Origin: Candidatus Binatia bacterium
Lineage (GTDB): Bacteria; Desulfobacterota; Binatia; HRBIN30
Length of the DNA: 58,049 bases
Assembly: GCA_937925685.1 (NCBI GenBank)
Contig: CALAMI010000023.1
Location: forward strand, 1-58,049
Reading direction: 5' to 3'
A program made the position numbers and the translations under genes. Positions within the stretch are counted from its first letter, which is position 1; each line of letters begins with the position of its first letter. This document shows positions 1-9,690 of the stretch, one piece after another. The notes below the pieces were generated by a model. It worked only from the letters and a program-made list of their open reading frames with translations. It did no database searches and was not told where the DNA came from.

Positions 1-447
1 CTGTCAGTTGCCAGAGGACCGGGGGCGCGCCGCTCGAGCGCTTGCCCACCTCGGACGTCGTGTTTCCAGCGACGCACCAGCCACTCCGTGCAGGCGGCGC
101 ACCAACACACCTTGCGCCATCAGTAGGAAGCCCCGGCGGGAGTGGGTGGCTCACCCGAAGTCGACAGGCCTTGCGCCAGGACCCGCAGCAAAAGCGTGCG
201 GGCGCATTTCTGGTGCCACGCCGTGCCGGATTTTAGCGGAACAGGTAGAATTGACTTTGCGCAAACCGGACAGGGCTGGTGGGTTCTCGCTTCGACCACA
301 CCGATAGCGCTCGACTCTCGCTCTGATCGCCTCCGAAGCCGCGGGGGGCCGCGGCACCTAGCTTTTGTGGGTTGGCAACTCGCGGCCTTCCCTTTGAATG
401 GACAGGGTGGCTAGCGGCCCGTCAGTTGATTGGGTAACGCTGGCAGC
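1..447. other. No recognisable gene
   Basis: I see no convincing coding frame, RNA gene or repeat in the window's left edge up to the cinA start. The open frames here are short, overlap each other on both strands and encode low-complexity Arg/Ala/Pro-rich peptides typical of GC-rich non-coding DNA. The stretch presumably contains the cinA promoter, but I cannot point to convincing -35/-10 boxes. Confidence 0.5.
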
Positions 448-1728
448 ATGATCGAGAAGGTAGCGCTGATTAGCACTGGGGATGAGCTCACCACCGGCAG
501 AACTGTGGACACGAACGCTAACTTCTTAGCGGACCGACTGTTCAGCGCCGGCTTTGAAGTCGTCGCCATCTTAGTCGTGGGTGATGATCGAGAGCGCATT
601 GCGTGGGCGTGGCGACAGGCCGTTGACCAAGCCGAGGTGGTGATCAGTACGGGAGGCCTGGGGCCCACGGCCGACGACCTCACGACAGAGACCGTTGCGG
701 AGGTTTTCGGGTGCCCGCTCTTTTTGGATGAAGCCGTCGCAGAGGGCATCCGGCAACGATTTGCCGCCATGGGGAGGGATATGCCCTTGAACAACCTCAA
801 GCAGGCGCGCTTTCCGCGGAGCGCAGTCATCTTGCCGAACCAGCTTGGCACAGCCCCAGGCTTCCGGCTCGATGTCGACTACCAAGCGGGGCGTCGGCAC
901 CTGTTTGCGCTGCCCGGTGTCCCGCGGGAAATGAAGCCGATGTTCGTCGACCAAGTTTTACCGTGGCTTCTGGAGCATCGGGGCAGCGATATCGCCTACT
1001 TGAGCCGGGTCTTTCAGACCTTTGGCATCAGCGAGTCGGCGCTGGACGAGTTGGTGGCTGGCGTTGTTCCGGCAGAACGTGGGCGGTTATCGTTCCGCGC
1101 CGCCTTTCCGCAGATTTCCGTGCGGCTGACGGTGCATGGCCCGCCGGAGCGAGCAGAACGCGAGGTTGCCGAGTGGGGAGAGCGGTTGCGACAGCGCCTT
1201 GGTGCGTACTGCTATGCCGAGGGCGATGTCAGCATGGAAGAGGTCGTAGGGCAAGAGCTGCGGAAGACAGGCTGGCGGTTGGCGGTGGCGGAATCGTGCA
1301 CCGGGGGGCTCGTTGGCCACCGGATCACGAACGTCCCGGGGAGCTCTCACTATTTTCTCGGTGGTGTGGTGGCGTACAGCAACGAGGCGAAGAAGGGCTT
1401 TCTCGGCGTGCAGAAGGAGACGCTCGAACGCCACGGTGCGGTGAGTGTGGAGACGGCACAGGAGATGGCCGTGGGGGTTCGTGAGCGTTTCGCAGCAGAC
1501 CTTGGTCTGAGTGTCACTGGCATTGCAGGGCCAGAGGGTGGCTCTACCGAGAAACCAGTGGGGACAGTTTGCTTTGGCTTGGCGACGGCGACCGAAACCT
1601 TCGCCCGGCGTTACCAACTTTGGGGCACGCGAGAGTGGATTAAGCTCCTCGCCTCGCAAATTGCCCTCGATTGGGTTAGACGTCACGCAATCGGTGCGGG
1701 CCTGCCAGAGACCGTTCGCTTTCGTTAA
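448..1728 (+). CDS. cinA: CinA: nicotinamide-nucleotide amidohydrolase / competence-damage-inducible protein
   Basis: A 426-residue CinA with the full two-domain build. The N-terminal half (about 1-170) is a MoaB/Mog-like fold with STGGLGPTADDLT at residues 67-79. The C-terminal PncC domain (about 260-420) carries AESCTGG (281-287) and GIAGPEGG (358-365). PncC converts NMN to nicotinate mononucleotide in pyridine-nucleotide recycling; in this family the N-terminal half has been linked to ADP-ribose pyrophosphatase activity. I chose the ATG at 448 because MIEKVALISTGDE matches the family N-terminus; an in-frame TTG at 430 would add six residues. It heads the cinA-thpR-recA block, an order seen in many bacteria. 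Confidence 0.95.
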   Translation: MIEKVALISTGDELTTGRTVDTNANFLADRLFSAGFEVVAILVVGDDRERIAWAWRQAVDQAEVVISTGGLGPTADDLTTETVAEVFGCPLFLDEAVAEGIRQRFAAMGRDMPLNNLKQARFPRSAVILPNQLGTAPGFRLDVDYQAGRRHLFALPGVPREMKPMFVDQVLPWLLEHRGSDIAYLSRVFQTFGISESALDELVAGVVPAERGRLSFRAAFPQISVRLTVHGPPERAEREVAEWGERLRQRLGAYCYAEGDVSMEEVVGQELRKTGWRLAVAESCTGGLVGHRITNVPGSSHYFLGGVVAYSNEAKKGFLGVQKETLERHGAVSVETAQEMAVGVRERFAADLGLSVTGIAGPEGGSTEKPVGTVCFGLATATETFARRYQLWGTREWIKLLASQIALDWVRRHAIGAGLPETVRFR

Positions 1729-1729
1729 A

Positions 1730-1760
1730 CTGCGGCGAAACGGCTGCGTGCTGGCCGCAG
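1730..1760 (+). terminator. Hairpin after cinA, no T-tract
   Basis: CTGCGGC (1730-1736) can pair with GCCGCAG (1754-1760), giving a 7-bp GC-rich stem two bases after the cinA stop. No run of T follows, so it is a poor intrinsic terminator. It may only stabilise the 3' end or pause RNA polymerase before thpR. Confidence 0.25.
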
Positions 1761-1796
1761 GGCACGTTATGCCAGGCCACAGCAGCGCATCAAGAA

Positions 1797-2393
1797 ATGG
1801 TCGATGAGAGGAAGCACATTCGAGCGTTCATCGCAGTGGATCTCGACCCCGCGGTGACAGAACGCATCGGAGCACTTCAGGCCGAGCTAGCAAAAATGCG
1901 AGCGGATGTCCGCTGGGTGGGCAACGACAATTTACACGTGACCTTGAAGTTTTTGGGTCCGATCCCGGAAGCGGACATTCCCTCGATCACCGAAGTCATG
2001 GGGAACATCGCCCGCCGCCATGCGCCGTGGAAGATCGAACTCCAGGGGCTTGGTGCATTCCCCTCTTTCCGACGCCCGCGGGTCCTGTGGTTAGGCGTGC
2101 ACGACGGCGGAAAGCTTTGCGAAGTCGCGCATGAACTCGATGAGGGACTGCTTCCTCTGGGATTCGCGGCGGAACAACGGCCGTTTCAACCCCACCTCAC
2201 TTTGTGCCGAGTCCGTAGTCTGCGGCGCTGGGAGGTCTTGGAAAAGGAACTGAAGGCGCATTTGGAGGAGTCGTTCGGCGAATCGGTGGTGGACGAATTT
2301 ATTCTCTACCGCAGTGACTTGCGCCCGACGGGTGCGATATATACGCCGCTGTGGAAAACTCACTTGGGGGAGACAAAGGGCGAAGAAACATGA
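1797..2393 (+). CDS. thpR: RNA 2',3'-cyclic phosphodiesterase (ThpR/LigT)
   Basis: A 198-residue protein of the 2H phosphoesterase superfamily, which opens 2',3'-cyclic phosphates on RNA ends. Both catalytic HxTx motifs are visible: HVTLKFLG near residue 46 and HLTLCRV near residue 132, spaced as expected for LigT/ThpR. The length matches the family (about 180-200). The stop overlaps the recA start as ATGA (2390-2393), so the two are probably translationally coupled. Confidence 0.93.
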   Translation: MVDERKHIRAFIAVDLDPAVTERIGALQAELAKMRADVRWVGNDNLHVTLKFLGPIPEADIPSITEVMGNIARRHAPWKIELQGLGAFPSFRRPRVLWLGVHDGGKLCEVAHELDEGLLPLGFAAEQRPFQPHLTLCRVRSLRRWEVLEKELKAHLEESFGESVVDEFILYRSDLRPTGAIYTPLWKTHLGETKGEET

Positions 2394-3457
2394 CTCTCGA
2401 TCCAAATCGTGAACGTGCGTTGGACTTGGCACTAGGCCAAATCGAGAAGCAATTCGGCAAAGGCGCCATCATGAAATTGGGCGACCAATCGCTGGTGGGC
2501 GACATCGAGGTCGTCCCCACGGGGTCGCTCGGCTTGGATATTGCCTTAGGTGTTGGGGGCGTGCCCCGAGGGCGGGTGATTGAAATTTACGGCCCAGAGT
2601 CCTCGGGCAAAACCACGCTTGCGCTGCAAATCATTGCCCAGGCCCAAAAGCTCGGGGGCATCGGTGCCTTTATCGATGCCGAACATGCGCTCGATGTGAG
2701 TTATGCACGGAAGTTGGGTGTCCGTGTGGAAGACCTGCTCATCTCGCAGCCGGACCATGGAGAGCAGGCCCTCGAGATCGCAGAGACGCTCGTGCGCAGT
2801 GGCGCAATTGACGTGCTGGTGATCGACTCGGTGGCCGCCCTCGTGCCTCGAGCGGAAATCGAAGGAGAAATGGGCGAGCCGCAAATGGGCCTGCAAGCAC
2901 GCTTGATGTCGCAGGCGCTACGCAAACTGACGGCTACGATTTCTCGCTCCAAGACCATCGTCATCTTCATCAACCAGATCCGCATGAAGATTGGCGTGAT
3001 GTTCGGTAACCCGGAGACGACGACTGGCGGCAATGCGCTGAAGTTTTACGCCTCCGTGCGCATCGATATCCGCCGCGTCGGTTCGATCAAGCAAGGAGAA
3101 GAGGTTATCGGCAACCGCACCAAGGTAAGGGTGGTGAAGAATAAGGTGGCTCCTCCGTTCAAAGAAGCGGAGTTCGACATTCTCTACGGCAGCGGAATCT
3201 CGAAAGAAGGAGAACTCGTGGATCTAGGCAGCGACCTCGGGATCGTGGAAAAAAGCGGTGCCTGGTACTCCCTTGACGGAGAACGATTGGGACAAGGTCG
3301 GGAAAATACGAAGGAGTTCCTGCGCCAGCACCCCGAGATTGCCCTTCGCTTGGAGGATAGAATCCGAGGGAAAATGGGTCTTCCCCCGCTGGCGAAGGAC
3401 GCTGCCACCCCGGAACCCGCGCGGAGCGACACAAAAAAGAGCACGCGAGGCGCTTAA
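2390..3457 (+). CDS. recA: RecA recombinase
   Basis: A 355-residue RecA, the ATP-dependent strand-exchange protein and SOS co-protease. Walker A is GPESSGKTT (68-76). Further on are the Walker B-type segment [14 protein letters not shown], the loop L1 region, and [14 protein letters not shown] followed by [16 protein letters not shown] (loop L2 and its flank). The frame is open from a GTG at 2351, but the ATG at 2390 gives the standard N-terminus ([20 protein letters not shown]) and an ATGA overlap with thpR. No clear SOS box is visible upstream; the gene appears to be co-transcribed with cinA-thpR. recX lies two genes downstream. Confidence 0.98.
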   Translation: MTLDPNRERALDLALGQIEKQFGKGAIMKLGDQSLVGDIEVVPTGSLGLDIALGVGGVPRGRVIEIYGPESSGKTTLALQIIAQAQKLGGIGAFIDAEHALDVSYARKLGVRVEDLLISQPDHGEQALEIAETLVRSGAIDVLVIDSVAALVPRAEIEGEMGEPQMGLQARLMSQALRKLTATISRSKTIVIFINQIRMKIGVMFGNPETTTGGNALKFYASVRIDIRRVGSIKQGEEVIGNRTKVRVVKNKVAPPFKEAEFDILYGSGISKEGELVDLGSDLGIVEKSGAWYSLDGERLGQGRENTKEFLRQHPEIALRLEDRIRGKMGLPPLAKDAATPEPARSDTKKSTRGA

Positions 3458-3549
3458 GGATATACATCTGACGCTCCTCGAGCGCGCCACTTCTTGACTT
3501 TTGGGTCGCGCAGTTGCGGTATGCCATTTGCTCTTGCCGGGCACTTGGT

Positions 3550-4701
3550 ATGCACTTGGATGAGATCCTGCGCCGCGCAGTAGCCTTGGGAGCGTCCGAC
3601 GTGCTGCTGAAGGTTGGGGCGCCCCCGGCGATCCGGCTGCAGGCTGATTTGGTCCCCATGCCAGAGGCTCCGCCGATGCCCTACGAGGTGGTCGAAGCCG
3701 CGGTGGATACGGTACTTGACGACTACCACCGCCGTCGCTTCGCTGCCGAACTCCAGGCCGATCTCGCGTACGAGAGTGCAGAACTCGGTCGTTTCCGGGT
3801 CAACGTGTTTCGCCAGCGCGGCGCGTTGAGTATGGTGGTGCGGATCATTCCCCACAACGTGCGCTCCGTGGCCGAGCTGAATCTGCCCCCGGTGGTGGAG
3901 CGGATTGCCGACGAGCGACGGGGATTGATTCTCGTCACCGGCACCACTGGCAGTGGGAAAAGCACTACCCTGGCGGCGATGATCGACCACATCAACCGTA
4001 CTCGCCATGCTCACATCATCACCATCGAGGATCCGATCGAATACACGCATCGCGACCAGCTCAGTTTCATCAACCAAAGGGAAGTCGGCTTTGATGCGGT
4101 GAGCTTTGCCGCTGCGCTGAAGGCCGCGCTGCGGCAAAACCCCGATGTGATCTTGGTGGGGGAGATGCGTGATTTGGAAACCATCGAAACCGCCATTCTC
4201 GCGGCGGAGACGGGCCACTTGGTGATGAGTACGCTCCACACCTTGGATGCACCGGAAACCATAACCCGCGCAATCAGTGTGTTTCCCGAACACCAGCGGG
4301 ATCAGGTACGCTTGATTTTAGCCAGCGTGTTGAAGGGGATAATTAGTCAGCGGCTGATTCCGCGGGCAGACGGCAAGGGTATGGTCCCCGCGGTGGAAGT
4401 GTTGGTCTCCAATGCCCGCGTGCGCGAGTACATTGCCGATAAGGAGAAGTTGCGTGACTTGCGCGAGGTGATCGCTCAGGGCCATGTCAGTTACGGCATG
4501 CAGACGTTCGACCAGTCCCTCATGGCCCTGTATCAACAAGGACTCATTACCCGGGAAGAAGCCCTCAAGAACGCAACCAACCCAGGGGACTTCGACTTGA
4601 AACTGCGTGGCATCTCTTCCACCAGTGATAGCCGGTGGGATGATTTTGAAAGACGAGAAGGAGTCGGGGGGACGCCGCGCGTCGAAATCGAACGCTTCTG
4701 A
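3550..4701 (+). CDS. pilT: PilT-type twitching motility ATPase
   Basis: A 383-residue hexameric secretion-type ATPase of the PilT/PilU branch, which powers type IV pilus retraction. Walker A GTTGSGKST is at 131-139, followed by the Asp box IITIEDPIEY, the Walker B segment NPDVILVGEMRD and the His box HLVMSTLHT. The ATG at 3550 (MHLDEILRRAVALGASD) matches PilT N-termini; the frame is open from a TTG at 3514. No other pilus gene is in this window. It sits between recA and recX and its 3' end overlaps recX by about 60 bases, so it is embedded in the recombination operon. The C-terminal extension after the ATPase core (about 30 residues) is not distinctive. PilU is the alternative. Confidence 0.93.
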   Translation: MHLDEILRRAVALGASDVLLKVGAPPAIRLQADLVPMPEAPPMPYEVVEAAVDTVLDDYHRRRFAAELQADLAYESAELGRFRVNVFRQRGALSMVVRIIPHNVRSVAELNLPPVVERIADERRGLILVTGTTGSGKSTTLAAMIDHINRTRHAHIITIEDPIEYTHRDQLSFINQREVGFDAVSFAAALKAALRQNPDVILVGEMRDLETIETAILAAETGHLVMSTLHTLDAPETITRAISVFPEHQRDQVRLILASVLKGIISQRLIPRADGKGMVPAVEVLVSNARVREYIADKEKLRDLREVIAQGHVSYGMQTFDQSLMALYQQGLITREEALKNATNPGDFDLKLRGISSTSDSRWDDFERREGVGGTPRVEIERF

Positions 4702-5134
4702 GAGCAGTGCATGGTCTCTAGCCTTGCGTTGGCTGGGGCACCGCGATCGCTCGGCGGCGGAAACGAAGGAGTACCTCTGCCGCCACGGCTACGCTGCGGG
4801 GGTGGTTTGCCGTGTCGTCGATCGGTTGCGACTGCAAGGGTTTGTCGACGACAGGCGCCTGGCGTCGCAGCGGGCGGAGCATTGGCTGCGACGGGGGTTT
4901 GGCCAGCTACGGGCGCGAGCCGAGTTAGAGGCCCGTGGGGTAGCCGAGGAATACATTGCGGCAGCCTTGGCTGCGGTATTCGAAGGGGAGAAAGAGGTCG
5001 CCCGTGAGCTGATCGGGCGGCGATTCCCGCGGGCGCATCTTGACGAAAAAGTACGCGCTCGCGCCAGCCGCTTTTTGCTCGCGCGGGGATTTCCGCAGGA
5101 GGTCGTCGTGGTGCTTCTCGGCGAACCCTGCTAA
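4640..5134 (+). CDS. recX: RecX regulatory protein
   Basis: A RecX of about 164 residues, the small helical-repeat protein that modulates RecA filaments. Characteristic segments are ALRWLGHRDRSAAETKEYL, VVDRLRLQGFVDDRRLASQ and the tandem three-helix pattern ending in RFLLARGFPQEVVVVLL. The ATG at 4640 lies inside pilT and has GGTGGG just upstream; a GTG at 4607 is possible. The stop shares its last A with the alaS start (TAATG at 5132-5136). The recA-recX-alaS order is common; here pilT is inserted. Confidence 0.88.
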   Translation: MILKDEKESGGRRASKSNASESSAWSLALRWLGHRDRSAAETKEYLCRHGYAAGVVCRVVDRLRLQGFVDDRRLASQRAEHWLRRGFGQLRARAELEARGVAEEYIAAALAAVFEGEKEVARELIGRRFPRAHLDEKVRARASRFLLARGFPQEVVVVLLGEPC

Positions 5135-7794
5135 TGGCCCGCAGGAACATGACCGGAGCTGAAATCCGTTCGCAGTTCATCGAGTTTTTCCGGGCGCGTG
5201 GCCATGAGTTCGTGCCCAGCGCCTCGTTGGTGCCGCAAAGCGACCCCACCTTGCTGTTCACCAATGCGGGCATGGTGCAGTTCAAGAACGTCTTCCTGGG
5301 TAGCGAGCGGAGAGCCATCCCCAGAGCGGTGAACTACCAGCGTTGCCTGCGGCTTTCGGGAAAGCACAACGACCTCGAGGAGGTCGGCCGTGATGGCTAC
5401 CATCACACCTTTTTTGAAATGCTCGGCAATTGGTCCTTTGGCGACTACTACAAACGTGAGGCCATCGCTTGGGCTTGGGAACTCCTGACCCGCCATTGGG
5501 GTCTGCCGAAAAAGCTGCTGTACGCCACGGTTTTTCGTACGGACGACGAGGCTGCGGAGCTTTGGCGGGGCACGACGGATATCGCTGCGGACCATATTTT
5601 GCGCTTCGACGAGAAAGACAATTTTTGGGAGATGGGCGAGGTGGGTCCGTGCGGCCCTTGTTCGGAAATCCACATCGATCGTGGGCCATCTCTGTGCGAC
5701 CGGCAACACATCCCCGGGCACGTTTGTGCGGTCAACGCGGGCTGCGCCCGCTTCATCGAGCTGTGGAATCTGGTGTTTATCCAATATAACCGCGACGAAC
5801 AGGGCGAGCTGCAGCCGCTAAGCGCTCGCCACGTGGATACCGGGATGGGATTGGAGCGGTTGACAGCGGTTCTTCAAGGAGTGCCCTCGAATTACGATAC
5901 CGATTTGTTTCGGCCTCTGATCGAGTTTGTCGAGGCCGCTTCGGGCCGGCACTACGGAACGTCAACCGCCGACGACGTCGCGTTCCGTGTCATCGCCGAC
6001 CACAGCCGCGCTTTGACGTTTTTAGTGGTCGACGGCGTGTGGCCCTCGAACGAGGGGCGTGGCTATGTTCTTCGGCGGGTTCTGCGGCGGGCAGCGCGTC
6101 ATGCACGCCACCTCGGCTTTCGCGAGCCATTTCTCTGCAAGATGGTGAAACCAGTCCTCGCGGTGCTGGGCGATGCTTACCCCGAAACACAAGGCCGCCA
6201 AGCTGCAATCGAGCGTGTGCTGCGCGAGGAGGAGGAGCGCTTCTCGGAAACCTTGGACAAGGGTTTGGAACTTCTCGAACAGGAAACGCGCCGCTTGCGA
6301 GCTCAAGGCTCCACGTTGCTGCCGGGCGACGTGGCCTTTCGCCTCTACGACACGTACGGCTTCCCCTTGGACATGACCCAGGATATTCTGCGTGGCGAAG
6401 GGTTGCGGGTGGATACGGAAGGTTTCCAGCGCTGCATGCAGGAGCAGCGCCAGCGGGCACGGGAAGCCCGCCGAGGGGCACGGAGCCAAAGTGAACTCGT
6501 TGCCGAAGCCTTCGCCCTGGAGGCGGCGGTGGAAAGCCGGTTCCTGGGAGATTTCCTGTACGAGGCTACATCCGAGATTCTCGCCTTGCAAAGTCAAGGC
6601 GATCTGCGGCGCGAGGTGCGGGAGGGAGAGGTCGTACACGTGGTGGTCGCGGAGACACCTTTTTACCCCGAGGGCGGCGGACAAGTGGGGGACAGCGGCC
6701 AGATCGTGAGCGACTGCGGAGATCTCATCGAAGTGCACGACACCCAAAAAGCGCGCGGGAACTTGATCGTGCACATTGGCGAGGTCTGCCGTGGGGCGTT
6801 TCATGTGGGGCAGCGGGTCACCCTCCGAGTCGACCGGCAGCGCCGCGACGCCGCGCGACTGAATCATTCGGCAACGCACATTTTGCATGCGGTGCTGCGC
6901 GAGCAGCTTGGCCGTGAGGTGCGCCAAGCCGGCTCGCTCGTAGCTCCGGAACGGCTCCGGTTCGATTTCACCTATCAGGGCCCGGTGGGCGAGGAACGCC
7001 TGGCCACGATCGAGCGGGAAGTGAATGCACGAATCCGCTGGAACGATCCGGTCTGGGCAGAGGATATGCCGTACGATGAAGCGATCAAAGCCGGTGCCTT
7101 GGCCTTTTTCGGCGAGAAGTACGGCGACGTCGTTCGCGTCATCCGCATCGGGGAATACTCCACCGAGTTGTGCGGCGGCACACACGTGCGGCGCAGTGGC
7201 GACATCGGGGTGTTCAAGATTCGCGCAGAGGAAGGAGTAGCCGCTGGCGTGCGCCGGATCGAGGCCCTGACAGCGGAGGGAGCTTGGGAGTGGCTCCAGC
7301 AGCGCCAGCGGCTGCTGGAGAAGGCAGGTGCCTTGCTGCGCGCACCCGAGGAAGAACTAGCCGAGCGGCTAGAGAAACTGCTGGCGCAACAGCGTGAATG
7401 GGAACGACAACTGCGGCAGTTGCAAAGTCAACTTGCTGCGCGCCAAACCGAAGCGTTGTTGACTAGAGCCCGCGATGTCAACGGTGTCCGTGTGTTGGCG
7501 GAAGAGGTCGAGGGACTAGATGATGCAGCTTTGCGCGACCTTGCCGATCGATTGCGCCAGCAGCTCGGCTCCGGCGTCGTCGCTCTAGGTGTCCGCCGTG
7601 GCGAGCGGGCACTGCTCTTGGTGGCGGTCACCAAGGACCTTGCGAGCCGCTTCCCCGCCGGCAAAATTATTCAGCGTGTCGCCCCGTTGATTGGTGGTGG
7701 TGGAGGTGGCAAAGCAGAGTTGGCACAAGCGGGGGGAAAACACCCTGAACGATTAAGAGAAGCCTTGGAGGCGGTTGTCGACATTGTCGCTTGA
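5134..7794 (+). CDS. alaS: Alanyl-tRNA synthetase
   Basis: An 886-residue class II alanyl-tRNA synthetase, complete. The catalytic domain starts ...IRSQFIEFFRARGHEFVPS and contains LLFTNAGMVQFKNVFLG. The editing domain has the zinc-ligand motifs NHSATHILHAVL and CGGTH. A coiled-coil stretch (about 725-780) leads to the C-Ala domain with the glycine-rich GGGGGGKAELAQAGG near the end. Length and order agree with bacterial AlaS (about 875). It starts on the last base of the recX stop and overlaps phoH by 20 bases. Confidence 0.98.
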   Translation: MARRNMTGAEIRSQFIEFFRARGHEFVPSASLVPQSDPTLLFTNAGMVQFKNVFLGSERRAIPRAVNYQRCLRLSGKHNDLEEVGRDGYHHTFFEMLGNWSFGDYYKREAIAWAWELLTRHWGLPKKLLYATVFRTDDEAAELWRGTTDIAADHILRFDEKDNFWEMGEVGPCGPCSEIHIDRGPSLCDRQHIPGHVCAVNAGCARFIELWNLVFIQYNRDEQGELQPLSARHVDTGMGLERLTAVLQGVPSNYDTDLFRPLIEFVEAASGRHYGTSTADDVAFRVIADHSRALTFLVVDGVWPSNEGRGYVLRRVLRRAARHARHLGFREPFLCKMVKPVLAVLGDAYPETQGRQAAIERVLREEEERFSETLDKGLELLEQETRRLRAQGSTLLPGDVAFRLYDTYGFPLDMTQDILRGEGLRVDTEGFQRCMQEQRQRAREARRGARSQSELVAEAFALEAAVESRFLGDFLYEATSEILALQSQGDLRREVREGEVVHVVVAETPFYPEGGGQVGDSGQIVSDCGDLIEVHDTQKARGNLIVHIGEVCRGAFHVGQRVTLRVDRQRRDAARLNHSATHILHAVLREQLGREVRQAGSLVAPERLRFDFTYQGPVGEERLATIEREVNARIRWNDPVWAEDMPYDEAIKAGALAFFGEKYGDVVRVIRIGEYSTELCGGTHVRRSGDIGVFKIRAEEGVAAGVRRIEALTAEGAWEWLQQRQRLLEKAGALLRAPEEELAERLEKLLAQQREWERQLRQLQSQLAARQTEALLTRARDVNGVRVLAEEVEGLDDAALRDLADRLRQQLGSGVVALGVRRGERALLLVAVTKDLASRFPAGKIIQRVAPLIGGGGGGKAELAQAGGKHPERLREALEAVVDIVA

Positions 7795-8845
7795 ACTAGA
7801 CTTGGTCACCCCCAGTGAAGAAGCCCGGGAGCTCGAGCTGAGCTTCCCCAACCCGCGCGTGTTTCAGGATTTGCTCGGGCAACACGACGAGCACGTGAAG
7901 ACTGTCGAACGCTTGGTCGGCGTGCGCATTGGCGTCAGCGGCACCTCGCTCCACCTTACGGGAGATGCTGTCTCTTGCGAACTAGCCGCCCGCGTGCTGA
8001 GCCAGCTTTATAGCCTGGTGGAAAAGGGCTACCCGATTTACGCCAGCGACGTGGATTACGCAGTGCGCATCCTCAGTCGGGATCGCAACGCCAACTTGCG
8101 GGATATTTTCCTCGATACCATTTACATCTCTTCCCACAAGCGCATCATCACCCCGAAAAGCATCGCCCAGAAAGAATACATCGATGCCATTCGCGAGTAC
8201 GATATCGTCTTTGGCATCGGTCCTGCTGGTACCGGCAAGACGTACCTTGCCATGGCCATGGCCGTTGCCGAGATCATGAAGAACAACTTCGCCCGCATGA
8301 TTCTGACCCGGCCCGCTGTGGAGGCGGGGGAAAAGCTCGGCTTTTTGCCGGGCGACCTGGTGGAAAAAGTCAACCCTTATTTGCGCCCGCTTTACGATGC
8401 CCTGCACGATATGGTGGACTTCGACCGCGCTCAGAAGATGATCGAACGTGGGGTGATTGAAGTGGCCCCTTTGGCCTTCATGCGCGGCCGCACGCTGAAC
8501 GATTCTTTTGTCATTCTGGACGAGGCGCAGAACACCACGAGCGAGCAGATGAAAATGTTTCTGACCCGTCTGGGCTACGGCTCGAAAGCCGTGATTACAG
8601 GCGACGTGACGCAAATCGACTTGCCAGCTGGTCGTGCCTCCGGACTGAAGGAGGCACAGCAGGTGCTGCGCGAAGTCGAAGGGATCAAGTTCATCTTGTT
8701 CAGCGAGCGTGACGTGGTACGGCATCGCTTGGTCCAAGACATTATTGCCGCCTACGACCGATACGAGAGTCGGCGGCAGGCAGAACGCTCTGGAGGCCAA
8801 CCAGCGAACGGCTCCGGTGGCGTGGACGATGGCAGGCAAGGGTGA
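7775..8845 (+). CDS. phoH: PhoH-like ATPase (YbeZ type)
   Basis: A PhoH-family P-loop NTPase of about 356 residues. Walker A is GPAGTGKTYLAMAMAV, the family block TRPAVEAGEKLGFLPGD follows, and Walker B is FVILDEAQNTT. An N-terminal region (about 1-110) precedes the ATPase core, as in YbeZ. The family is linked to RNA metabolism and ribosome work, and its usual neighbour is ybeY, as here. No ATG fits the N-terminus; the TTG at 7775 (or 7784) inside the end of alaS is the best start. Confidence 0.93.
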   Translation: MSTLSLELDLVTPSEEARELELSFPNPRVFQDLLGQHDEHVKTVERLVGVRIGVSGTSLHLTGDAVSCELAARVLSQLYSLVEKGYPIYASDVDYAVRILSRDRNANLRDIFLDTIYISSHKRIITPKSIAQKEYIDAIREYDIVFGIGPAGTGKTYLAMAMAVAEIMKNNFARMILTRPAVEAGEKLGFLPGDLVEKVNPYLRPLYDALHDMVDFDRAQKMIERGVIEVAPLAFMRGRTLNDSFVILDEAQNTTSEQMKMFLTRLGYGSKAVITGDVTQIDLPAGRASGLKEAQQVLREVEGIKFILFSERDVVRHRLVQDIIAAYDRYESRRQAERSGGQPANGSGGVDDGRQG

Positions 8846-8879
8846 ACACCGGGCAGTTCGGGCCCGCATTTGAGAGGCG

Positions 8880-9335
8880 ATGGTGGTCACCATTGTTGCC
8901 GCTCGCCGCCCTCGCGGTGGCGAGGTGCCTGCGCTGCGAGCCGCGGTGCGCCGCGCGCTCGAACTCCTTGGGGAGACTAAGGCAGAAGTTTGCGTGAGCC
9001 TGGTGGACGACGACCAAATCCGCGCCCTCAACCGCCAATACCGGGGCAAGGATGCCGCCACCGATGTGCTGGCATTTGCGGCGCGTGAGGGAGAACGCGT
9101 CCCTGGAGACGAGCACTGGCTAGGCGACATCGTCATCTCCCTCGACACCGCCCGCCGGCAAGCACGGCAAGGCGGGCACGGCCTCGTGCACGAGCTGATC
9201 CGGTTGGTCACTCACGGCTTGCTCCACTTGCTCGGTTACGATCATGAACGCTCCCCGGCGGAGGCACGCAGGATGCGGCGCAAGGAACGATGGCTGTTGC
9301 GAATGCTCGGCCGCGAGGCTCCGCGCGCTTCGTGA
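8880..9335 (+). CDS. ybeY: Endoribonuclease YbeY
   Basis: A 151-residue zinc-dependent RNase of the UPF0054 family, involved in 16S rRNA 3' maturation and 70S quality control. The diagnostic metal site is intact: HGLLHLLGYDHE (His-x3-His-x5-His). Upstream are LNRQYRGKDAATDVLAF and LGDIVISLDTA, both family blocks. It lies 34 bases after phoH and is probably the last gene of the recA-alaS run. Confidence 0.95.
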   Translation: MVVTIVAARRPRGGEVPALRAAVRRALELLGETKAEVCVSLVDDDQIRALNRQYRGKDAATDVLAFAAREGERVPGDEHWLGDIVISLDTARRQARQGGHGLVHELIRLVTHGLLHLLGYDHERSPAEARRMRRKERWLLRMLGREAPRAS

Positions 9336-9690
9336 AGCGCCATCGTCGGGCTTCGGTCGTCGACCGAGGTGACGCGAAGCGCTAGGGAGCGAGCTTCTCG
9401 TTTTGCCGCAGACTCTCGGAAAGGTCGAGCGTGAGGGGATCCGCGGAGACAAGCCCGCATCCCCGCCGTTTTCCGGAGGGCGAGGAGGTAGTGCGTGGCC
9501 AATTCGGCGGCTGCTGCCGCCTCCCCTGCGTCTGCCGGACGACCGACGTTTCTGGTGGTGCTGCGGCAATCCATTCCCTGCCGCGCTCCCGGCGTGACGG
9601 CGGGGTGCGACGACGAAACGCTGTTCCTCGAGCATATGCTCTCTTGAGCCCGTGGGGGGGTTCGATTAATGGGAACTGCAAGGCGCGCTA
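9336..9690. other. Intergenic stretch, nothing recognised
   Basis: About 355 bases between ybeY and the histidine kinase. A short inverted repeat (TCGGTCG/CGACCGA near 9356-9371) lies just after ybeY but has no T-tract. The small open frames are compositionally poor and mutually overlapping. I recognise no RNA motif. Confidence 0.4.

Noticed and set aside
6022..7185. 387-residue minus-strand frame inside alaS
   Set aside because: It is a shadow of alaS; high GC leaves long antisense frames open, and it has no recognisable domains.
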